From: Rhodoblastus sp963727035
Lineage (GTDB): Bacteria > Pseudomonadota > Alphaproteobacteria > Rhizobiales > Beijerinckiaceae
DNA: 64,000 bases
Direction of reading: 5' to 3'
Assembly: GCA_963727035.1 (NCBI GenBank)
Contig: CAVSEY010000005.1
Coordinates: 62,001-126,000, forward strand
The notes beneath the pieces are model-generated. The model searched no databases, was not told where the DNA came from, and worked only from the letters and a program-made list of their open reading frames with translations. Positions 46,454 through 55,658 of the stretch are shown here, piece by piece. Numbering within the stretch: the stretch's first letter is position 1; each line of letters starts with the position of its first letter. Both the position numbers and the translations under genes were made by a program.

Positions 46454-47250
46454 GTCAGGGTCGAGGCGACAGGCCCGTCCATGAGATAAAGGCCGCCTTC
46501 GATCGGCATGGTCGCCTTTTGCTCCGGGGCCGCGCAGAGCGCGACATGACCCTCCGCCACCGCGATCCCATGGGTCGGATCGTAGCCGCGCCAGCCGACT
46601 CCGGGCAAAAAAACCTCCGGCCAGGCGTGGAGATGGCGCCGGCCATCCGGCGTATCGGCCTCGGCCTGATAGCCGCTGACGAAACGCGCGGCGAGGCCCT
46701 GGCTGCGCGCCGCCGCGATGAACAGAATCGACAGGTCGCGGCAGGCGCCTTCGGCCTGGCGCAGCGTTTCCTCGGGCGCGCGGGCGTAGCCATCGAGGCG
46801 AATGCGCCGATTGGTGCGGGCGAACAGGGTCTGGGTCAGATCGTCCAGGAACGCCGGCGCCGCGCCGCCCTGCCGCGCCGCGATTTCCGCCGCGAAAGCC
46901 GCGACGTCGGGATGAACCTCGTCATCGCGATAGACATGGAAATCGTCCGCGCCGGTTTTCCAGGGCAGCGGCGGCAACGGCGCGCCGGGCGAGGGAGGCG
47001 GCAGGGTCTCGACCTCGAATTCGCTGACGATGACCAGATCCCGCGTCGTCCCCGCAAAAGACGCCTGGATCAACGGATTGCCGAAAGGATCGCGCATTTC
47101 GTCGCGCTGGACCGGATCGGGCTCGATCCGAACCCTTTGCGCGAGGATCGCGACGCCCTCCGGCCTCGGCGACAGCCGCAGGATATGCGGCGCGAGCGCG
47201 ACAGGCGCGGAATAGGAATAATGGGTCTCGTGACGCACCTGAAATCGCAT
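46423..47250 (-). CDS. Transglutaminase-like family protein
   Basis: The product has 275 residues. The N-terminal bacterial transglutaminase-like region starts MRFQVRHETHYSYSAPVALA. The cysteine-protease triad is visible as EGACRDLSILFIAAAR (Cys), HLHAWPEVFLPG (His) and GYDPTHG (Asp). Members are probably peptidases; the substrate is unknown. Upstream in-frame ATGs are possible but ATG 47250 fits the family start. Confidence 0.92.
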   Translation of the reverse strand: MRFQVRHETHYSYSAPVALAPHILRLSPRPEGVAILAQRVRIEPDPVQRDEMRDPFGNPLIQASFAGTTRDLVIVSEFEVETLPPPSPGAPLPPLPWKTGADDFHVYRDDEVHPDVAAFAAEIAARQGGAAPAFLDDLTQTLFARTNRRIRLDGYARAPEETLRQAEGACRDLSILFIAAARSQGLAARFVSGYQAEADTPDGRRHLHAWPEVFLPGVGWRGYDPTHGIAVAEGHVALCAAPEQKATMPIEGGLYLMDGPVASTLTYEVRIETSG

Positions 47251-47341
47251 CGGCGGATTCTTTCGACATCGATAAATCCTCGCATGCAATAAATTTGCCG
47301 CGTTCATTCGCCTTTCGGTGGGAATTTGTTAGTCTGCCGTC

Positions 47342-49153
47342 ATGTTCGACTCCCATTTCCAGACTTTCGACGAAACCGCCGATCCTTCCCTCGGCGCCCC
47401 CCGCCTGAAAATGTTGCGCGCGCAATTGAAGGCGATGGGGCTCGACGGCTTTCTCGTGCCGCGCGCCGACGCCCATCAAAACGAATATGTCGCGCCTTGC
47501 GAGGAGCGTCTGGCCTGGCTCACCGGCTTCACCGGCAGCGCCGGCTTCGCCCTCGTTCTCGACGACAAGGCCGCCCTTTTCGCCGATGGACGCTACACCA
47601 TCCAGGCGCGCGAGCAGGTCAATTCTAAAGCCTTCGCCATCGTTGCGCTCGGCGAGGTTTCGCCGAGCGACTGGCTGGCGACCAACGTCAAGAAAGGCGC
47701 CCGCGTCGGCTACGATCCCTGGCGGCACACCGGCGGGCAGATCGCGCGTTTCGAGGCGGCGGCGAAAAAGGCCGGGGCGAATCTGGTCGCCGTGGACGAA
47801 AACCCGATCGACCTGCTGTGGAGCGACCGTCCCGCGCCGCCGCTCGGCCGCGTCGTCCTTCATCCGAAAAAATACGCCGGCGAAGCCGCCGAGACCAAAT
47901 TGAAGCGCGTCGCCAAGGCCCTTTCCGCCGACGCTTTGCTGGTCAGCGACCCCCACGCCTTGGCCTGGGCCTTCAACCTGCGCGGCGCCGATGTCGCCCA
48001 CACGCCGATTGCGCTCGGCTATGCGCTGATCCCGCGCCGGGGCAAGCCGCGCCTCTTCCTCGACCCGGAAAAGTTTTCCGCGCGCACCGCCCTGGCGCTG
48101 GCGAAACTGGCGCAAGTTGCGCCGCCTAGCGCCCTGCCTGAGACTCTGAAGGCGCTCGGCGCCAAAAAGCAGAAAATCCTGTTCGACTCCGCGACCGCGC
48201 CGGAACGCCTGACCCGTCTTTTCACCGAGGCCGGCGGCCAGGCCGAGGCCGGGACCGACCCCATCGCCTTGATGAAGGCGCGCAAGAATGCGACGGAACT
48301 GGCCGGCGCCCGCGTCGCCCATCTGCGCGACGGCGTCGCCATGGCGCGCTTTCTATGCTGGTTCGACGCCAAGGCGCCCAGGGGCCGGCTCAGCGAAATC
48401 GCCGCGGCCCAGGCGCTGGAGACTTTTCGGCGCGACAGCGGCGCCTTGCGCGACATTTCCTTTCCGACCATTTCGGCCGCCGGCCCCCACGCCGCCCTGC
48501 CCCATTACCGCGTGACCGAGAAATCCAACGCGCGCATCGGCAAGGGCGTTTATCTGGTCGATTCCGGCGCCCAATATCTCGACGGCACCACCGACGTCAC
48601 CCGCACGCTCGCGGTCGGCCGCGCCTCAAAAGAGGCCCGGCGCGCCAATACGCTGGTGCTCAAGGGCCATATCGCCATCGCCTGCGCCGTCTTTCCCAAA
48701 GGAACCAGCGGCGCGCAGATCGATTCCTTCGCGCGACGGCCCCTGTGGGAGGCCGGACTCGATTTCGACCACGGAACCGGTCATGGCGTCGGCTCCTATC
48801 TCTCGGTCCACGAGGGACCGCAGCGGATTTCCAAGCTTGGCGCGACCGCGCTGGAGCCGGGCATGATCCTGTCCAACGAGCCGGGCTATTATCGCGAGGG
48901 CGCCTTCGGCATCCGCATCGAAAATCTGGTCGCCGTTGAGCCGCGCGACATTCCCGGCGCGGAGCGCGAAATGCTTGGCTTCGAGACCCTGACCCTGGTC
49001 CCGATCGACCTGCGCCTGATCGAGCCGAAGCTTCTGACCGACGCGGAAAAAGCCTGGCTGAACGCCTATCACGCCAAAGTCCGCGCCGCTTTGTCGCCTT
49101 TCCTTGACCCAACGGAACGCGCCTGGCTCACGCAGGCGACCGGGCGTCTTTGA
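47342..49153 (+). CDS. M24 aminopeptidase P family protein
   Basis: The product has 603 residues, the long (three-domain) form. Two creatinase-like N-domains (about 20-300) precede the catalytic domain, with metal ligands in VDSGAQYLDGTTDVTRT (two Asp), HGTGHGVGSYLSVHEGP (His), ILSNEPGYY (Glu) and IENLVAVE (Glu). It removes N-terminal residues before proline. It is divergent from the transglutaminase gene with 91 bases between. Confidence 0.95.
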   Translation: MFDSHFQTFDETADPSLGAPRLKMLRAQLKAMGLDGFLVPRADAHQNEYVAPCEERLAWLTGFTGSAGFALVLDDKAALFADGRYTIQAREQVNSKAFAIVALGEVSPSDWLATNVKKGARVGYDPWRHTGGQIARFEAAAKKAGANLVAVDENPIDLLWSDRPAPPLGRVVLHPKKYAGEAAETKLKRVAKALSADALLVSDPHALAWAFNLRGADVAHTPIALGYALIPRRGKPRLFLDPEKFSARTALALAKLAQVAPPSALPETLKALGAKKQKILFDSATAPERLTRLFTEAGGQAEAGTDPIALMKARKNATELAGARVAHLRDGVAMARFLCWFDAKAPRGRLSEIAAAQALETFRRDSGALRDISFPTISAAGPHAALPHYRVTEKSNARIGKGVYLVDSGAQYLDGTTDVTRTLAVGRASKEARRANTLVLKGHIAIACAVFPKGTSGAQIDSFARRPLWEAGLDFDHGTGHGVGSYLSVHEGPQRISKLGATALEPGMILSNEPGYYREGAFGIRIENLVAVEPRDIPGAEREMLGFETLTLVPIDLRLIEPKLLTDAEKAWLNAYHAKVRAALSPFLDPTERAWLTQATGRL

Positions 49154-49295
49154 CGAAACGGCTGGAAAACGCGGTCTTGGGCACTATATTATTCGATATG
49201 CCGAATACGTAGGCAGGCGCGCGGTCACGCCAAGGCCGGGCGTGCTTCTTTTCCCGATGCGGCCGGTCCGCCGCACCACGCCATAGGAGATCTCG

Positions 49296-49964
49296 TTGGA
49301 CGATCTGGCGCATCCCGCTTCGTCGCAGCCTCAATCGCCCGAGGAGGGCGCGATCAAATCGCCGGCGCCGTCCAAGCCGCGGGCTCCGACGATTTATCGC
49401 CCGAGCCGGGCGGAAGCGGAAGCGGCGGTGCGGACCCTGCTCGCCTGGACGGGCGACGATCCCGACCGCGAGGGGCTGCGCGACACGCCGGCCCGCGTCG
49501 CCAAGGCCTATGAAGAACTTTTCGCCGGCTACAAGCAGGATCCCGGCGCCATCCTCGACAAGGTGTTCGAGGATGTCGGCGGCTATCGCGAAATGGTGCT
49601 GGTGAAGGACATCTCGTTCTATTCGCATTGCGAGCACCATATGGCGCCGTTCTTCGGCAAGGCCCATATCGCCTATTACCCCGACGGCGGCGTGTTCGGC
49701 CTGTCGAAGTTCGGTCGCCTCGTGGACGTCTACGCCCGCCGCCTCCAGACCCAGGAGACCATGACCGCGCAAATTCTCGCGGCGCTTGACGCCCGCCTCC
49801 ATTCGCGCGGCGCGGCGGTGCTGATCGAGGCGGAACATATGTGCATGTCGATGCGCGGCGTGCGCAAGCCCGGCGCGCTCACCGTGACCATGCAGTTCTC
49901 CGGCCCGTTCAAGACTGACCCCGCCGAACAGGCGCGATTCTTGAGCCTCGTGCGCGGGCGGTGA
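49296..49964 (+). CDS. folE: GTP cyclohydrolase I
   Basis: The product has 222 residues. The zinc ligands are in FYSHCEHHMAPFFG and EAEHMCMSMRGVRKPG, and GVFGLSKFGRLVDVYARRLQ is the family signature. It makes dihydroneopterin triphosphate for folate. The start TTG 49296 has AGGAGA at 49285-49290. An Ala/Pro/Ser-rich N-terminus (1-32) precedes the fold. It is 36 bases before hisI. Confidence 0.96.
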   Translation: MDDLAHPASSQPQSPEEGAIKSPAPSKPRAPTIYRPSRAEAEAAVRTLLAWTGDDPDREGLRDTPARVAKAYEELFAGYKQDPGAILDKVFEDVGGYREMVLVKDISFYSHCEHHMAPFFGKAHIAYYPDGGVFGLSKFGRLVDVYARRLQTQETMTAQILAALDARLHSRGAAVLIEAEHMCMSMRGVRKPGALTVTMQFSGPFKTDPAEQARFLSLVRGR

Positions 49965-50000
49965 TATTGTCCCGTCGCCCCGTCGCGTGATGGATTAGTC

Positions 50001-50402
50001 ATGACCTTCCCCGCACCGTCCTCCGACAAGAAAATCCTCGAAGAAGGCGGCGACTTCACACCGAAATTCGACGCTCACGGCCTCATCGTCTGCGTGACCA
50101 TGGAGGCTTCGAGCGGCGAAATCCTGATGCTCGCCTATATGAACGCGCTGGCGCTGGAAAAGACGCTGGAGACGGGAATCGTCCATTACTGGTCGCGCTC
50201 GCGCAACGAACTTTGGCGCAAGGGCGACACGTCCGGGCAGGTCCAGAAAGTGATCGACATCAGGGTCGACTGCGACCAGGACGCGCTGCTGCTGCGCGTC
50301 GAGGCGGGCGGCGACGGCAAGGCCTGCCACACCGGGCGCAAGAGCTGCTTCTACCGCAAGGTGACGGCGGCGCCCGGGGGCGTCCGCCTCGAACTGCTTT
50401 AG
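50001..50402 (+). CDS. hisI: Phosphoribosyl-AMP cyclohydrolase
   Basis: The product has 133 residues. The signature parts are FDAHGLIVCVTMEASSGEIL, HYWSRSRNELWRKGDTSG, the metal-binding DCDQDALL and the zinc ligands in CHTGRKSCFYRKV. It opens the purine ring in histidine synthesis. The stop TAG at 50400-50402 uses TA of a target site plus the first G of the inserted element. It is a standalone hisI, separate from other his genes. Confidence 0.96.
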   Translation: MTFPAPSSDKKILEEGGDFTPKFDAHGLIVCVTMEASSGEILMLAYMNALALEKTLETGIVHYWSRSRNELWRKGDTSGQVQKVIDIRVDCDQDALLLRVEAGGDGKACHTGRKSCFYRKVTAAPGGVRLELL

Positions 50403-50636
50403 GGCCTGTGGACACTTGTGGCGCCGCCGCGACGCGCAGGCGTTTTGCCCCGATCCCTTGCGACAAAAACGGCCTCCGTTGAAGCAAAACGCCTCCGCGC
50501 CCTTCGGGTTCAGCCGAAATGGCCGGCTGGTTCGTCGCAACGCTCGCCAATATCCTCGATATTGGCTTCGCCTTGCTCCTGCCATCCGTCTCATTTCGAC
50601 TAAATCCCGGACGACGCGACAAGTGTCCACATGCCC
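50402..50636. mobile_element. 235-bp MITE-like element with 22-bp terminal inverted repeats
   Basis: The ends 50402-50423 and 50615-50636 are inverted repeats, 20 of 22 equal; both start GGGC and share TGTGGACACTTGT. Both sides are flanked by TA (50400-50401 and 50637-50638), which fits TA target duplication as in the IS630/Tc1-mariner group. Inside, a perfect 9-bp hairpin around GCCAATATC/GATATTGGC lies near 50547-50567. No transposase is encoded. Confidence 0.85.
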
Positions 50637-51028
50637 TAATCGGCGGCCGCCTCGGCCAGTCGGGCGAGCCCGTCGGTCATCGCCTCCACGACCTTCTGGC
50701 CCGCGACGCCGTGGCGCTGCGCGATCCAGGCGGGCTGGTTATAGGCCAGCCAGACCGTCCCGGCCTCGTCCTGCCAGACCAGCGCCTTGAGGGGCAGGTC
50801 GATGCCGACGGTCGGCGCCGCCAGCAGCAGGCGCGTGCCCGCCTTGGGCGCGCCGAACACCAGAACCTCCATCGGCGCCATTGTCATTCCGACGGCGGCG
50901 GCGCCGGCGGCATGATCGACGCGGGCGAAAATCGTCATCCCGGCGCCGACGACTTCCGCCGCCAGCCGATCCATGGTTTCGCGGGCGCCATGGGCGCTCG
51001 GCAATATGGTCAGTCCCTCCGCACGCAT
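50636..51028 (-). CDS. DUF302 domain protein
   Basis: The product has 130 residues. TMDRLAAEVVGAGMTIFARVDHA, MTMAPMEVLVFGAPKAGTRLL and IDLPLKALVWQDEAGTVWLAYN match the DUF302 pattern. No signal peptide. Function unknown. The stop TAG (minus strand, 50638-50636) uses the TA target plus the end G of the MITE-like element. It is only 3 bases from the HAD gene upstream. Confidence 0.92.
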   Translation of the reverse strand: MRAEGLTILPSAHGARETMDRLAAEVVGAGMTIFARVDHAAGAAAVGMTMAPMEVLVFGAPKAGTRLLLAAPTVGIDLPLKALVWQDEAGTVWLAYNQPAWIAQRHGVAGQKVVEAMTDGLARLAEAAAD

Positions 51029-51031
51029 GGG

Positions 51032-51814
51032 CTACTCCTTGAGCAGAATCTTGACGATCGCGGCGAGATCGTCAGCGACCAGATCGGGCGGCGGCGCGAG
51101 GCTTTGCTCCTGGCCCGCGCGATATTTGCCCGTCTTCACCAGGGCGCCCCTCAGGCCGGCCGCCATCGCGCCGCCGACGTCGGCCTCGGCGTCGTCCCCG
51201 ACCATCAACACATTGCGCGCCGGAATGTTCAGGGCCGCGACGGCGGCGTGGAAAAATTCCGGCGACGGCTTGCCGATCACCGTCGCCCGCCGCCCGGAAG
51301 CATATTCCAGCGCGGCGACGAAGCCGCCGACGTCGAGGCTCAATTCGCCGTCGTCGTCGAGGAAATTGCGGTTGCGGGCGAGCGCGAAAAATTCCGCGCC
51401 GTGGATCAGCGCGCGAAAGGCGCCGTTGAGCGCGTCATAGGTGAAACATTCGCCGGCGTCGCCGATCACCACGGCGCCTGCGCCCTCGCCGATCCCGGCG
51501 AAATCCTCGCGCAGATCGGGATGGATGACGAGCAGCGGCGCGAGGCCGCGCCGGGCGAGCAGGTCGCGCGTCAGACTCGCCGGGGTGAAAAGCTCGTCTT
51601 CCGCCACTGCGAGGCCGAGGGCGGCGAGGTCCTCGAGGATTTTCCGCCGCGAACGGCGCGTGGTGTTGGTGATGAAGCGGAACGGGATTTTGGCGGCGCG
51701 CAGGCGGGCGACGGCTTCGAGCGAGCCGGGCACGGGCCGGTCGCGGACATGGACAACGCCGTCGAGATCGAGCAGCAGGCCCTCGGCCGTGGCCGGGCTG
51801 GTTGAGGCGGACAT
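51032..51814 (-). CDS. HAD-superfamily hydrolase (LHPP/HDHD2-like, type II)
   Basis: The product has 260 residues. HAD motifs are LLLDLDGVVHVRDRPVPGS, FRFITNTTRRSRRKI, GKPSPEFFHAAVAALN and MVGDDAEADVGGAM. The cap and order fit the IIA subclass related to TIGR01458-type proteins. It probably dephosphorylates a small molecule or phospho-residue. It lies in tandem with the DUF302 gene. Confidence 0.9.
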   Translation of the reverse strand: MSASTSPATAEGLLLDLDGVVHVRDRPVPGSLEAVARLRAAKIPFRFITNTTRRSRRKILEDLAALGLAVAEDELFTPASLTRDLLARRGLAPLLVIHPDLREDFAGIGEGAGAVVIGDAGECFTYDALNGAFRALIHGAEFFALARNRNFLDDDGELSLDVGGFVAALEYASGRRATVIGKPSPEFFHAAVAALNIPARNVLMVGDDAEADVGGAMAAGLRGALVKTGKYRAGQEQSLAPPPDLVADDLAAIVKILLKE

Positions 51815-51975
51815 TGAGGCGGTTCCGGCGCAAAACTCCAACCGCGAATGTCGCCGAAAAACGCGCAAAGCGCGACCTGAAAATGGCCGCTCTTGGGTTT
51901 TGCGCCGCGCCCCAGCAGGGTTTCCGAAAAGCGGTCGCCGGTTTTCGGACAAAAATCCTGCCGAATTAAACGAAT

Positions 51976-53664
51976 TCAGGCCGCCCGCACCCGCGCCAGG
52001 AACCCGTCGCATTCGCGGCGCAGGGCGTCGGTCTGGCGCGCGAGGTCGGTGACCGATTGCAGCACGCCTTCGGCGGAATCGCCCGACTGGCGCGACGCCG
52101 CGCGCACTTCCTCGATCACCTTGGCCAGTTCGCCGGTGCGATCCGAGGCGTCGTGGACGTTGCGCGCGATGTCCCGCGTCGCCTCGCCCTGCGAATCGAC
52201 CGAGGCCGCAATATTGGCCGCGATCGCGTTGACCTCGCGCGTCGCCTCGGCCATGTCGCCGATACAGGCGTTGGCCTCCTGCGAGGCGCGCTGGACGCGG
52301 GCGATCTGGTCCGCCACGTCGGAGGTGGCGCGAGACGTCTGTTCGGCCAGCGACTTGACCTCTTGCGCCACGACCGCGAAGCCGCGGCCCTGCTCGCCGG
52401 CGCGCGCGGCTTCGATCGTCGCGTTGAGCGCCAGCATGTTGGTCTGTTCGGCTATGCCGGCGATGGTCGCGACAATGCCGCCGATATGGTCGATGGCGCC
52501 GGCGAGTTCCTGCATGCGGGCGCGCGTGGTTTCGGCCTCCTGCGCGGCCTGTTCGGAAAGGCTGCGCGAGCGTGTCGCGCTGGCGCCGATTTCAGTCACG
52601 GAAAAACTCAGCTGCTCGGCGGCCGAGGCGACCGAGAGCACATTCTGCGAGGCGGTTTCCGCCGCATTGGCGCCCGACTCGGCCTGTTCGCCGGAAGTGC
52701 GCGCCTCCTGGACCAGCGCCCGGGCGAGATTTTCCAGCCGCCGCGTCGCGGAAGTGACGCCCTCGACGACTCCGCCGACCGCCGTTTCGAAATTCTGCGC
52801 CAGCGCGCCCATGGTCTCGGCGCGCGACCGATCCGCCGCCTCGCGCCGCGCGGCGCGCTCGCGGTCCTGCTGTTCGGCGGCGCGGCGCAGGCCGAGCTTG
52901 ATCGCCTCGACCGCGCGGGCCATTTCGCCCAACTCGTCCTCCAGCTCCAGTCCGGGCGGAGCGATGTCGAAATCTCCGCGCGCCATGGCGTCGAGACCGA
53001 CGATGAGGCCGCGCAGACGTCGGGAAATGGTGCGGCCGATGAAAAAAGCGACCGCGGCGAAAGCCAGCAGCAGCGGCAGGGCGGCAACGGTCACGGCGCG
53101 CGAAATATCGATCAGGCGCGCGAATGTGTCGTCGTCATAGACGCCGGCCCCGATGACCAGCCCGAGTTCGGGCATGGCCTTCACGAAGGCAAGCTGTTGA
53201 TGCCGGCCCTTGGCGCCGGGCTTGGGCCAGGGATAGCTGACAAAGCCGGAGCCGTTCTGGCGCGCCATGTTCAGCATGGACCGGAACGGCAGGCCGCCGC
53301 CGCCGTCCCGCACGTCGAGCAGGCTCGTTCCCTCGATTTCCGGCGTCGCCGGCGCGAGCAGCGCATCGCCGTCGGACGAAATCGCGAAGAAAGCGCCGTC
53401 CTGGCCAAAGCGCGCCGATCGCAGGCGCTCCAGCGCGGCGGGCGCGGCCGCTTTCGCGTCCCGCGCATCGGCCGGAATCGCGCTTTTCAGCCAGGCGGCG
53501 GCGATATCGACCTCGCTGCGCAATTCGCCGCGGCGCAGGTCGAGCATGGCGGCGTTGAACCGATAAAGCGCGACGCCGGTCCCCAGCGTCATCGTCGCGA
53601 GCGCGAGCGCGGCAAGAGCCCAGACGCGGCGGGTCAAAGTCAGGTGGAAGGCGAGTTTGGGCAC
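51976..53664 (-). CDS. Methyl-accepting chemotaxis protein
   Basis: The product has 562 residues. TM1 (about 13-34), a periplasmic single Cache domain (FGQDGAFFAISSDGDALL region), TM2 (about 195-215), HAMP (about 216-268) and the signalling domain follow in order. The CheA-binding tip is AEQTNMLALNATIEAARAGE. It senses an external ligand and passes it to CheA. No other chemotaxis gene is nearby. Confidence 0.95.
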   Translation of the reverse strand: MPKLAFHLTLTRRVWALAALALATMTLGTGVALYRFNAAMLDLRRGELRSEVDIAAAWLKSAIPADARDAKAAAPAALERLRSARFGQDGAFFAISSDGDALLAPATPEIEGTSLLDVRDGGGGLPFRSMLNMARQNGSGFVSYPWPKPGAKGRHQQLAFVKAMPELGLVIGAGVYDDDTFARLIDISRAVTVAALPLLLAFAAVAFFIGRTISRRLRGLIVGLDAMARGDFDIAPPGLELEDELGEMARAVEAIKLGLRRAAEQQDRERAARREAADRSRAETMGALAQNFETAVGGVVEGVTSATRRLENLARALVQEARTSGEQAESGANAAETASQNVLSVASAAEQLSFSVTEIGASATRSRSLSEQAAQEAETTRARMQELAGAIDHIGGIVATIAGIAEQTNMLALNATIEAARAGEQGRGFAVVAQEVKSLAEQTSRATSDVADQIARVQRASQEANACIGDMAEATREVNAIAANIAASVDSQGEATRDIARNVHDASDRTGELAKVIEEVRAASRQSGDSAEGVLQSVTDLARQTDALRRECDGFLARVRAA

Positions 53665-53754
53665 AATGGTGGCTCCGGGATTAGGACGCCTCCCACATTG
53701 AGCCGGGCGGCTTGCGCGAGCCTTTTCGGCCGGCGCGAAAAAGCGCGGCGGCCC

Positions 53755-54975
53755 TCAGCCCTGCGCGCGCGTGTCGATCAAATTGTGCAGGGACGAATTG
53801 GCGCTGTCGAAGAAGCGGCGCAGGCCGCGCGCGGCCTGGCGGATGCGCTGCTCGTTCTCGACCAGGGCCAGACGCACGAAGCCTTCGCCATGCTCGCCGA
53901 AGCCGACGCCCGGCGCGACCGCGACTTCGGCCTTTTCGATCAGCAGTTTTGAAAACTCCAGGCTGCCGAGGCGGCTGAACCGTTCCGGCACCGGCGCCCA
54001 GGCGAACATCGACGCCGAAGGCGCGGGGATCTTCCAGCCGGCCTGGGCGAAGCTCTCGACCATCACGTCGCGCCGCTTGCGATAGACGGCGCGCATCTCC
54101 TTGATGCAGTCGTCCGAGCCGTTGAGCGCGGCCGCCGCCGCGACCTGGATCGGCGTATAGGCGCCATAGTCGAGGTAGGATTTCACCCGCGCCAAAGCCG
54201 CGAGCAGGCGCTCGTTGCCCACCGCGAAGCCGATGCGCCAGCCCGCCATGGAATAGGTCTTGGACATGGAGGTGAACTCGACGCAGACATCGTTCGCGCC
54301 GGGAACCTGCAGCACCGAGGGCGGCGGATCCTTGTCGTCGAAATAGACCTCGGCATAGGCGAGGTCCGACAGGATGTAGATGTCGTGCTTTTTCGCGAAG
54401 GTCACCAGATCGCGGTAGAAATCGAGCGAGGCGACGGTGGCGGTCGGATTCGAAGGATAGCAGACGACGACGGCGATGGGTTTTGGGATCGAGTGCTGGA
54501 CCGCGCGTTCGGCGGCGCGGAAAAATTCCTCGTCGGGCTCGATCGGCACCGAACGGATCGCGCCGCCCGCCATCAGGAAGCCGAAGGCGTGGATCGGATA
54601 GGACGGATTGGGCGCGAGTATCACATCGCCCGGCGCGGTGATCGCCTGGGCCATGTTGGCGAAGCCCTCCTTGGAGCCGAGCGTTGCGACGACCTGGGTG
54701 TCCGGGTCGAGCCTGACGCCGAAGCGGCGCTCGTAATAGGCGGCCTGGGCGCGGCGCAGGCCCGCTATGCCCTTGGAGGCGGAATAGCGGTCGGTGCGCG
54801 GCTTGCCCGCCGTCTCGATCAATTTGTCGACGACATGGCGCGGCGTCGGCAGATCGGGATTGCCCATGCCGAGGTCGATGATGTCGGCGCCGGCGGCGCG
54901 GGCCTTGGCCTTCAGACGATTGACTTGTTCGAACACATAGGGCGGCAGCCGCCGCACGCGATAAAAATCGCTCAT
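53755..54975 (-). CDS. alaC: Aminotransferase class I, AlaC-like
   Basis: The product has 406 residues. IIDLGMGNPDLPTP, DRYSASKGIAGLRRA, LGSKEGFANMAQA and the PLP lysine in SMSKTYSMAGWRIGF closely match E. coli AlaC. It moves amino groups between alanine and glutamate/2-oxoglutarate. ATG 54975 is the start that fits homologues. Confidence 0.9.
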   Translation of the reverse strand: MSDFYRVRRLPPYVFEQVNRLKAKARAAGADIIDLGMGNPDLPTPRHVVDKLIETAGKPRTDRYSASKGIAGLRRAQAAYYERRFGVRLDPDTQVVATLGSKEGFANMAQAITAPGDVILAPNPSYPIHAFGFLMAGGAIRSVPIEPDEEFFRAAERAVQHSIPKPIAVVVCYPSNPTATVASLDFYRDLVTFAKKHDIYILSDLAYAEVYFDDKDPPPSVLQVPGANDVCVEFTSMSKTYSMAGWRIGFAVGNERLLAALARVKSYLDYGAYTPIQVAAAAALNGSDDCIKEMRAVYRKRRDVMVESFAQAGWKIPAPSASMFAWAPVPERFSRLGSLEFSKLLIEKAEVAVAPGVGFGEHGEGFVRLALVENEQRIRQAARGLRRFFDSANSSLHNLIDTRAQG

Positions 54976-55073
54976 CCGTTTCGTCCTCGCTTCGTCATCG
55001 GGCCGGCGATGCGCCGGAACTGGCGTGATTAGCACGCGTCCGGAGCCGATGTCAGCGGTCTTGCAACTAAAAT

Positions 55074-55493
55074 CTATTCATCCTTGATCGGGGCGACCTT
55101 GTTGGGCGCGACGGGATCGGCCTTGACCGCGTTCAGGCCCTTGGCCTTCGCATCCGCAATTCGACGCTCCTTGACCAACAGGTCCATGTCGGCCTTGACC
55201 TGGTCCGGGGTCTTGATCGGAACCCGCTTCTTTTCCTCGCCGGTGAGCGGCGAATAGTCCATAGTCTTGGGGTCGGGACGCGTCTGGTTGACGAAATCCG
55301 GCCCGTCGCCGGCCTCCGAGGTCCAGTTCAGCTTGTCGGTCAGCGCCCGCAATGGATTTTGCTGGGCCTTCGCGGCGCTGGGGAGGCCCGCGGTGACGGC
55401 GAGCGCGAGGATCGAGGCAAGAAGCGGAATACGGCGTCCGCTTGAAGGATGCGGAAACCGCATCAAATGGCGGGAAACGTTGGCGGCCTTCAT
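55074..55493 (-). CDS. Small exported hypothetical protein
   Basis: The product has 139 residues. A signal peptide (RIPLLASILALAVTAGLPSAAKA) is followed by a hydrophilic Lys-, Asp- and Pro-rich part (DGPDFVNQTRPDPKTMDYSP, KTPDQVKADMDLLVKERRI). No known domain was recognised. It lies alone on the minus strand before alaC. Confidence 0.75.
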   Translation of the reverse strand: MKAANVSRHLMRFPHPSSGRRIPLLASILALAVTAGLPSAAKAQQNPLRALTDKLNWTSEAGDGPDFVNQTRPDPKTMDYSPLTGEEKKRVPIKTPDQVKADMDLLVKERRIADAKAKGLNAVKADPVAPNKVAPIKDE

Positions 55494-55658
55494 TGTCGCA
55501 GGCTTTCGTCAAATGTGACGGCTCATTTTAACGAGGCGCCACCATCGGATCATTGCTCATTCGAGCGCATAAAGTCTTATTATGTCGGAAACGGGACGAT
55601 CCGCCGCGTTGATTTGGCGCCGCCCCGCAGACAACAATGAATCGTCAGGGGAAGTGTA

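Noticed and set aside
49995..50630. Minus-strand frame through the MITE-like element as a transposase remnant
   Set aside because: It runs into antisense hisI and shows no DDE or other transposase motif; the element seems non-coding.
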